A stretch of 64,000 nucleotides of DNA from NCBI RefSeq assembly GCF_020217485.1, contig NZ_JAEKMI010000018.1, positions 42,208 through 106,207 of the forward strand, read 5' to 3'. Shown piece after piece: positions 59,324 to 64,000 of this stretch (positions are counted from its first letter, which is position 1; each line of letters starts with the position of its first letter). The stretch is from Mycobacterium sp. WUMAC-067. Its GTDB lineage: Bacteria > Actinomycetota > Actinomycetes > Mycobacteriales > Mycobacteriaceae. The translations under genes and the position numbers were made by a program. Under the pieces are notes generated by a model. The model made no database searches, had not been told where the DNA came from, and worked only from the letters and a program-made list of their open reading frames with translations.

Positions 59324-59764
59324 CTACAGCTCGGTGGCCGAACCGCCGGCGGCGGTGATCTTCTCGCGTGCGCTGCCGCTGAACTTGTGCGCGGTCACCT
59401 CGACCTTGACGGTCAGCTTGCCGTCGCCGAGGACCTTGACCAGAGAGTTCTTCCGAACGGCGCCCTTGGCCACCAGCTCGTCCACGCCGATCGAACCGCC
59501 CTGCGGGAAAAGCCGATTGAGGTCGCCGACGTTGACGATCTCGTACTCGGTGCGGAACCGGTTGCGGAACCCCTTGAGCTTGGGCAGCCGCATGTGGATC
59601 GGCATCTGTCCACCCTCGAAGGTGGCCGGCACGTTCTTGCGCGCCTTGGTGCCCTTGGTGCCGCGGCCGGCGGTCTTGCCCTTGGAGCCTTCACCGCGAC
59701 CGACGCGGGTGCGGGCCGTCTTCGACCCGCGCGCGGGCTTGAGATCGTGCAGCTTGATCGTCAT
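59324..59764 (-). CDS. rplO: 50S ribosomal protein L15
   Basis: 146 residues with the glycine-rich N-terminal tail ([20 protein letters not shown]) and the conserved C-terminal L15 domain. It ends the spc-type operon here; the four-base overlap with rpmD indicates coupling. The usual follower secY is about 14 kb away. Confidence 0.97.
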   Translation of the reverse strand: MTIKLHDLKPARGSKTARTRVGRGEGSKGKTAGRGTKGTKARKNVPATFEGGQMPIHMRLPKLKGFRNRFRTEYEIVNVGDLNRLFPQGGSIGVDELVAKGAVRKNSLVKVLGDGKLTVKVEVTAHKFSGSAREKITAAGGSATEL

Positions 59765-59979
59765 TTCTTGCTACCTCCGGTGCCGGCGGCCTTCGCCTCG
59801 GCCGGCTCCACCTCGACGAGGTGGCTGACCACCGCGATCAGGCCGCGGGTCTGTGGGTTGTCCTCGCGGATCACCGAGTGACGGATCCGTCGCAGACCCA
59901 GGGTGCGCAGGGACTCACGCTGCTTCCAGCGGGCCCCGATGGTGCTGCGCACCTGGGTGATCTTCAGTTGACTGCTCAT
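59761..59979 (-). CDS. rpmD: 50S ribosomal protein L30
   Basis: 72 residues ([23 protein letters not shown]), ferredoxin-like small ribosomal protein, with a short Ala/Gly-rich C-terminal extension. Overlaps rpsE and rplO by four bases each. Confidence 0.97.
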   Translation of the reverse strand: MSSQLKITQVRSTIGARWKQRESLRTLGLRRIRHSVIREDNPQTRGLIAVVSHLVEVEPAEAKAAGTGGSKK

Positions 59980-60656
59980 GGTTGGGTCCCCGAAATCTGC
60001 GCCTCACGTGCCGCGGCACTGGCCAGCGCTTCGCTTTCCCGTCGCGCCTTGAGCATTCCGGCCGGGGCAACGTCCTCGATGGGCAGGCCGCGACGAGCCG
60101 CGACCTCCTCGGGGCGCTGCAGCAGCTTGAGCGCGGCGACGGTCGCGTGCACCACGTTGATGGCGTTGTCGCTGCCCAGCGACTTGGCCAGGATGTCGTG
60201 CACGCCAGCGCATTCCAGCACGGCGCGGGCCGCGCCGCCGGCGATCACACCGGTACCCGGGCTGGCCGGGCGCAGCAGCACCACTCCGGCGGCCGCCTCA
60301 CCCTGCACCGGGTGCGTGATGGTCCCGCGGATCAGCGGCACCCGGAAGAAGCCCTTACGGGCCTCCTCGACGCCCTTGGCGATGGCCGCGGGGACTTCCT
60401 TGGCCTTGCCGTAGCCGACCCCGACCATGCCGTTGCCGTCACCGACGATCACCAGCGCGGTGAAGCTGAATCGCCGGCCACCCTTGACCACCTTGGAGAC
60501 GCGGTTGATCGCGACGACCCGCTCCAGGTAGTTACTCTTGTCGCCGTCGCGGTCGCGGCCACGACCGCCCTCGCCGCGCCGACCGCGGCTGTCGCGGTCA
60601 CCGCGCGAGTCACGGCTGTCGCCGGCGCCTTGTCCGCCGGCCGGCTGCTCCGCCAT
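59976..60656 (-). CDS. rpsE: 30S ribosomal protein S5
   Basis: 226 residues. An N-terminal Arg/Gly/Asp-rich extension of about 45 residues ([20 protein letters not shown]) is followed by the double-stranded RNA-binding domain ([21 protein letters not shown]) and the C-terminal domain. This protein shapes decoding accuracy and is the site of spectinomycin-resistance mutations in other bacteria. Confidence 0.97.
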   Translation of the reverse strand: MAEQPAGGQGAGDSRDSRGDRDSRGRRGEGGRGRDRDGDKSNYLERVVAINRVSKVVKGGRRFSFTALVIVGDGNGMVGVGYGKAKEVPAAIAKGVEEARKGFFRVPLIRGTITHPVQGEAAAGVVLLRPASPGTGVIAGGAARAVLECAGVHDILAKSLGSDNAINVVHATVAALKLLQRPEEVAARRGLPIEDVAPAGMLKARRESEALASAAAREAQISGTQP

Positions 60657-60693
60657 TATGCGGTCCTTCCAGTCGTGTACACGTTCTCAGTCA

Positions 60694-61101
60694 TCAGAAT
60701 TGCAATCCGTTCTCGCGTGCGGCATCGGCCAGCGCCGCGATCCGTCCGCCGTAGGTGTATCCGCCACGGTCGAAGACCACGCTGTCGATGCCGGCGGCCT
60801 TGGCGCGCTCGGCGATCAGCTGGCCCACCCGCACGCTGCGGGCTTTCTTGTCCCCCTGCAGGCTGCGCACGTCGTCCTCGATCGACGACGCGGCGGCCAC
60901 AGTGGTCCCGTTCTCGTCGTTGACCAGTTGCACGTGAATGTGTCGCGCGGACCGGTTGACCACCAGCCGGGGACGCTGCGGGGTGCCCTCGATCTTCTTG
61001 CGCAGCCGGGCGTGCCTGCGCAGCCGAGAGACGCGCCGGGTCGCGGATACGCTCTGCCCCACCGGCTTTCGCGCGGCGGTGCCAGCTTGTGATTGCGCCA
61101 T
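60694..61101 (-). CDS. rplR: 50S ribosomal protein L18
   Basis: 135 residues, 5S rRNA-binding protein, with [20 protein letters not shown] and the C-terminal [21 protein letters not shown] 37-base gap separates it from rpsE and two bases from rplF. Confidence 0.97.
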   Translation of the reverse strand: MAQSQAGTAARKPVGQSVSATRRVSRLRRHARLRKKIEGTPQRPRLVVNRSARHIHVQLVNDENGTTVAAASSIEDDVRSLQGDKKARSVRVGQLIAERAKAAGIDSVVFDRGGYTYGGRIAALADAARENGLQF

Positions 61102-61103
61102 GA

Positions 61104-61643
61104 TTACTTACCTGTCTTTCCGACCTTGCGGCGGATCTGCTCACCCTCGTAGCGCACGCCCTTGCCCTTGTAGGGGTCGGGGCGACGCAGACGGCGGATG
61201 TTCGCCGAGATCTGGCCGACCTTCTGCTTGTCGATCCCGGTGATGGTGAACTTCGTCGGCGACTGCACGGCGAACGTGATGCCGTCCGGCGCCTCGATCA
61301 CCACGGGGTGGCTGTAGCCCAGCGCGAACTCGAGGTTGGAGCCCTTGAGCTGCACGCGGTAACCGACGCCGAAGATCTCCATCTTGGTGGTGTAGCCCTG
61401 CGTCACGCCGGTGACCAGGTTGGACACCAGGGTGCGCGAGAGCCCGTGCAGCGAGCGGTTGCGCCGCTCGTCGTTGGGGCGGGTGACCACGATCGCGCCA
61501 TCGTCGTTGCGCGCCACGGTGATCGGCTCGGCCACGGTCAAATCCAGGGTGCCCTTGGGCCCCTTCACCGAGACCTTCTGGCCATCGATCGTTACGTCGA
61601 CTCCGGCGGGAACCGGAACCGGTTGCTTACCAATACGCGACAT
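61104..61643 (-). CDS. rplF: 50S ribosomal protein L6
   Basis: 179 residues ([20 protein letters not shown]), two duplicated domains, ending in the signature [20 protein letters not shown]. It binds the 23S sarcin-ricin region. Eleven bases after rpsH. Confidence 0.97.
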   Translation of the reverse strand: MSRIGKQPVPVPAGVDVTIDGQKVSVKGPKGTLDLTVAEPITVARNDDGAIVVTRPNDERRNRSLHGLSRTLVSNLVTGVTQGYTTKMEIFGVGYRVQLKGSNLEFALGYSHPVVIEAPDGITFAVQSPTKFTITGIDKQKVGQISANIRRLRRPDPYKGKGVRYEGEQIRRKVGKTGK

Positions 61644-61654
61644 CTCTTACCCCC

Positions 61655-62053
61655 TCACCACACGTACGCGAGGACTTCGCCGCCCACGCCCTGCCGGGCT
61701 GCCTGGCGGTCGGTGAGCAGACCCGAGGACGTGGAGATGATCGCCACACCCAGGCCGCCGAGCACGCGCGGCAGATTGGTGGATTTCGCGTACACCCGCA
61801 GACCGGGCTTGGACACGCGGCGCAAACCGGCGATGCTGCGCTCCCGGCTCGGCCCGTACTTGAGCTGAACGATCAGCGACTTGCCGACCCGAGCATCCTC
61901 GGTGCGGTAGTCGCTGATGTAGCCCTCGCTCTTGAGGATCTGGGCGATGTTGGCCTTGAGCTTCGAGTGCGGCAACGTCACCTCGTCGTGATACGCCGAA
62001 TTGGCGTTGCGCAGACGGGTCAAGAAGTCTGCGATCGGGTCCGTCATAGTCAT
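61655..62053 (-). CDS. rpsH: 30S ribosomal protein S8
   Basis: 132 residues starting [20 protein letters not shown], 16S rRNA-binding assembly protein and, in E. coli, the repressor of the spc operon. The ATG at 62051-62053 matches known mycobacterial S8. It overlaps the stop of an 18-codon leader ORF in an ATGA, inside a 53-bp tandem repeat that supplies its GAGGAG ribosome site. A longer in-frame GTG start at 62114-62116 exists but only reads through the repeat. Confidence 0.97.
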   Translation of the reverse strand: MTMTDPIADFLTRLRNANSAYHDEVTLPHSKLKANIAQILKSEGYISDYRTEDARVGKSLIVQLKYGPSRERSIAGLRRVSKPGLRVYAKSTNLPRVLGGLGVAIISTSSGLLTDRQAARQGVGGEVLAYVW

Positions 62054-62153
62054 CGAGCGCCACTCCTCTTCATCGCTGCGCTCTGCATCGTCGCTGTCGC
62101 AGTCATCGAGCGCCACTCCTCTTCATCGCTGCGCTCTGCATCGTCGATGTCGC
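62048..62153 (-). repeat. MIRU-like 53-bp direct repeat, two copies, before rpsH
   Basis: The unit at 62048-62100 and that at 62101-62153 differ at one base; six bases of a third unit follow. On the minus strand each unit has GATGCAGAGCGCAGCGATGA, AAGAGGAG and an ATGA overlap, closely resembling mycobacterial interspersed repetitive units (the 53-bp class known next to senX3-regX3). Each copy carries its own ribosome site and a mini-ORF. Confidence 0.85.
62050..62106 (-). CDS. Leader mini-ORF 2 in MIRU-like repeat (18 residues)
   Basis: Reads [18 protein letters not shown] and stops at a TGA that overlaps the rpsH ATG. It is preceded by AAGAGGAG. Translation through it would deliver ribosomes to rpsH by reinitiation. 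Short ORFs with overlapping start and stop are typical of MIRU elements; whether the peptide matters is unknown. Confidence 0.45.
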   Translation of the reverse strand: MTATATMQSAAMKRSGAR

Positions 62154-62159
62154 AGTCAT
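62103..62159 (-). CDS. Leader mini-ORF 1 in MIRU-like repeat (18 residues)
   Basis: Reads [18 protein letters not shown], differing in one residue from mini-ORF 2, and its TGA overlaps the ATG of mini-ORF 2. It lies downstream of rpsN on the same transcript. No strong ribosome site of its own was seen. Confidence 0.4.
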   Translation of the reverse strand: MTATSTMQSAAMKRSGAR

Positions 62160-62244
62160 GACAGTGTCTGTCACCTTCCTCGCGGTGGTTCCCGGTCCGG
62201 GCCTGTCGCGCACTTTTTCTGAGTTGGTCTGGGGGTTTCGGCTG

Positions 62245-62430
62245 TTACCAGCTGCTCTTTTGCACGCCGGGCAGCTCGCCCGCGTGCGCCATCTCGCGCA
62301 GGCAGATCCTGCACAGGCCGAATTTGCGGAAGACCGCGCGGGGCCGGCCGCACTTGTTGCAGCGCGTGTAGCCGCGGACCGCGAACTTCGGCTTGCGTGC
62401 GGCCTTGTTGACCAGTGCCTTCTTTGCCAT
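62245..62430 (-). CDS. rpsN: 30S ribosomal protein S14, type Z
   Basis: 61 residues with four zinc cysteines at 24, 27, 40 and 43 (RCNKCGR and LCRICLRE), the zinc-binding short form. It lies between rplE (three bases upstream) and the MIRU-like repeat. The gap of about 190 bases to rpsH is filled largely by that repeat. Confidence 0.96.
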
Positions 62431-62433
62431 CGC

Positions 62434-62997
62434 TTAGTTCTCCTTGAAGGGAAAGCCGAGGGCCCGCAACAGCGCCCGTCCTTCTTCGTCGGTCGTCGCC
62501 GAGGTGACGACGTTGATGTCCATGCCGCGGACCCGGTCGATCTTGTCCACGTCGATCTCGTGGAACACCGACTGCTCGGCCAGCCCGAACGTGTAGTTGC
62601 CGACACCGTCGAACTGCTTGGGCGAAAGGCCGCGGAAGTCGCGGATACGGGGCAGCGCGATCGAGGTGAGGCGGTCGAGGAACTCCCACATCCGGTCCCC
62701 GCGCAGGGTGACCCGCGCGCCGATCGGCATGCCCTCACGCAGTTTGAACTGCGCGATGGACTTGCGGGCGCGACGGATCTCGGGCCGTTGCCCGGTGATC
62801 AGCGCCAGGTCGCTGACGGCCCCGTTGATCAGCTTCGCGTCTCGCGCGGCGTCGCCGACACCCATGTTGACGACGACCTTGGTCACCGTCGGGATCTGCA
62901 TGACGTTGCCGTAGCCGAACTCCTTGTGCAACGCATCGCGAATCTCGTTGCGGTAGCGCTCTTTCAGGCGCGGCTGCGCTTTTTCTGCAGTAGTCAT
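62434..62997 (-). CDS. rplE: 50S ribosomal protein L5
   Basis: 187 residues, 5S rRNA-binding protein ([38 protein letters not shown], and [19 protein letters not shown]). One-base overlap with rplX stop/start context. Confidence 0.97.
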   Translation of the reverse strand: MTTAEKAQPRLKERYRNEIRDALHKEFGYGNVMQIPTVTKVVVNMGVGDAARDAKLINGAVSDLALITGQRPEIRRARKSIAQFKLREGMPIGARVTLRGDRMWEFLDRLTSIALPRIRDFRGLSPKQFDGVGNYTFGLAEQSVFHEIDVDKIDRVRGMDINVVTSATTDEEGRALLRALGFPFKEN

Positions 62998-63314
62998 CAG
63001 ATGTCCTTGCCGTTGCGCTTGGAGATGCGGACGCGCTTGCCGGTCTCCTCGTCGACCCGGTAGCCGACACGGGTGGGCTTGCCGTCCGAGTCGACGACCA
63101 TCACGTTGGAGGCGTCGATCGGGGCTTCCTGGGTGACGATTCCGCCCGACTGGGCTCCGCGCTGGTTGGTCGAAATCGCGGTGTGCTTCTTGATCGCGTT
63201 GACGCCCTCGACCAGCACCCGGTTGCGCTCGGGGTAGACCTTGAGCACCTTGCCCTTGGCGCCCTTGTCCTTACCCGCGATCACCAGGACGGTGTCGTCC
63301 TTTTTGACCTTCAT
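62997..63314 (-). CDS. rplX: 50S ribosomal protein L24
   Basis: 105 residues with the KOW motif at the N terminus ([20 protein letters not shown]). Adjacent to rplN without a gap and overlapping the rplE start. Confidence 0.97.
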   Translation of the reverse strand: MKVKKDDTVLVIAGKDKGAKGKVLKVYPERNRVLVEGVNAIKKHTAISTNQRGAQSGGIVTQEAPIDASNVMVVDSDGKPTRVGYRVDEETGKRVRISKRNGKDI

Positions 63315-63683
63315 CTACAAAACCTCCGGAGCCAGCGAGATGATCTTCATGAATCGCTTCTCGCGCAGTTCGCGGCCGACCGGCCCGAAGATGCGCGTCC
63401 CGCGCGGGTCGTTGTCGGGCTTGATGATCACCGCGGCGTTCTCGTCGAATTTGATGTAGCTGCCGTCGGGACGCCGGCGCTCCTTGACCGTGCGCACCAC
63501 GACGGCCTTGACGACATCCCCACGCTTGACGTTGCCGCCGGGGATGGCGTCCTTGACGGTGGCGACGATGACATCGCCGATGCCGGCGTAGCGTCGCGAC
63601 GAACCGCCCAGCACACGGATGCACAAGATCTCCTTGGCGCCGGTGTTGTCGGCGACCTTCAGCCGCGATTCCTGCTGAATCAC
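63315..63683 (-). CDS. rplN: 50S ribosomal protein L14
   Basis: 122 residues starting at GTG ([20 protein letters not shown]), chosen because AGGAG precedes it and the family starts here; an in-frame start further upstream adds 38 residues without support. First gene of this ribosomal operon; a strong promoter candidate lies about 160 bases upstream. Confidence 0.97.
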
Positions 63684-63837
63684 TCGATCTCCTGACCTGG
63701 TTGCGTGTGCACGGCAGGAGACCCACCTGAGTGGGCATTCGGCGGGCATGACCCACCAAAAAACCTGACGTGCGCGGTCTTTGTCACCGAAAGGCACGCG
63801 GGGCCGATTCGCACCGGCCGAGGTCTGCCCAAGGCAA

Positions 63838-63854
63838 CCCCTAGAGTCTAGGGG
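63838..63854. promoter_or_regulatory. Palindrome over the rplN promoter -10 region
   Basis: CCCCTAGA at 63838-63845 and TCTAGGGG at 63847-63854 form a perfect 8-bp dyad around one base. It covers the TAGACT -10 box of the candidate rplN promoter, so a protein bound here would block it. It might also be fortuitous. Confidence 0.4.
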
Positions 63855-63873
63855 ACGACCAGCTCAGAGCCAA
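63845..63873 (-). promoter_or_regulatory. Candidate promoter of the rplN operon
   Basis: On the minus strand TTGGCT (63868-63873) is followed after exactly 17 bases by TAGACT (63845-63850), a good fit to a housekeeping SigA promoter. The leader to the rplN start would be about 155 bases, long enough for control by a ribosomal protein. No terminator-like structure was identified in the leader. Confidence 0.6.
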
Positions 63874-63912
63874 ATTCTGCCAGGACGCGATGCAGATGAG
63901 GAGATTGCGCAC

Positions 63913-64000
63913 CTAAAACGGTGGCGGATCGTCGTCGGGACCGTAGACGGCGGGCCAGGAGCAGGTCGCCGACGGGGGCCGCCGGGCCAACCGCGCGTCG
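63913..64000 (-). CDS. C-terminal fragment of a 13E12/HNH-type protein (cut by window edge)
   Basis: The last 29 codons of a minus-strand gene end in PDDDPPPF followed by TAG. This ending, after a Pro/Arg-rich stretch, is common in mycobacterial 13E12-repeat proteins with an HNH endonuclease domain. Only the tail is visible, so the identification is tentative. Confidence 0.45.
   Translation of the reverse strand, partial: DARLARRPPSATCSWPAVYGPDDDPPPF

Overview
The window is high-GC chromosomal DNA from a slow-growing mycobacterium, most likely of the M. avium complex or a close relative (inference). The evidence is an ESX-4 locus next to two cutinases, the SigL/RslA pair, TIGR00027-type methyltransferases, F420-type luciferase-like oxidoreductases, and block-by-block collinearity with the M. 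tuberculosis neighbourhoods Rv3447c-Rv3465 (left) and Rv0753c-Rv0714 (right). No tRNA, rRNA, CRISPR or prophage was seen.

Layout. 1-7.2 kb: ESX-4 secretion genes eccC4 (cut by the left edge), eccD4, mycP4, eccB4, then two secreted cutinases. 7.2-11.9 kb, minus strand: the alpha ribosomal operon (infA, rpmJ, rpsM, rpsK, rpsD, rpoA, rplQ, truA). 12.2-17.2 kb: a two-gene signalling pair (receiver fused to a thioredoxin-reductase-like flavoprotein, and a cyclic-nucleotide-domain histidine kinase), then two tandem luciferase-like oxidoreductases. 17.2-18.8 kb: rmlB-rmlC for dTDP-rhamnose. 19.0-22.3 kb: a tandem triplicate of membrane acyltransferases, the third decayed. 22.2-25.2 kb, minus: ECF sigma, Rieske protein, cupredoxin lipoprotein, Tat metallophosphoesterase and a small membrane protein in one compact operon. 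25.2-30.9 kb: a FAD oxidoreductase, the valine catabolic genes mmsA-fadE9-mmsB, and a MarR regulator.

30.9-38.7 kb: an accessory, metabolite-like cluster of a ThDP enzyme, a small START-like protein, a KAS III with an altered active site and a HisC-like aminotransferase, divergent from a MacB/FtsX-type ABC exporter. 38.7-42.4 kb: sigL-rslA followed without a gap by a FAD monooxygenase, a DUF4389 membrane protein and a methyltransferase. 42.6-45.2 kb: map, adk, secY. 45.5-59.3 kb: methyltransferases, a GNAT protein, an IS110-family insertion, sugar genes (FGGY kinase, serA2, fucA), an alcohol dehydrogenase and SDR pair, sppA and another luciferase-like enzyme. 59.3-63.7 kb, minus: the spc ribosomal operon rplN-rplX-rplE-rpsN-rpsH-rplF-rplR-rpsE-rpmD-rplO, with a MIRU-like 53-bp tandem repeat in front of rpsH. 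The last 90 bases hold the C-terminal end of a 13E12-type protein.

The ribosomal genes on the minus strand keep the usual bacterial order (spc genes, secY-adk-map, infA-alpha operon), interrupted by two blocks of other genes. The most unusual parts are the sigma-Rieske-cupredoxin operon, which carries the same 10-mer before two of its genes, the ThDP/KAS III/aminotransferase cluster, the extended SigL operon and the MIRU-like leader of rpsH. All functional statements are read from sequence and family knowledge; no database search was run.
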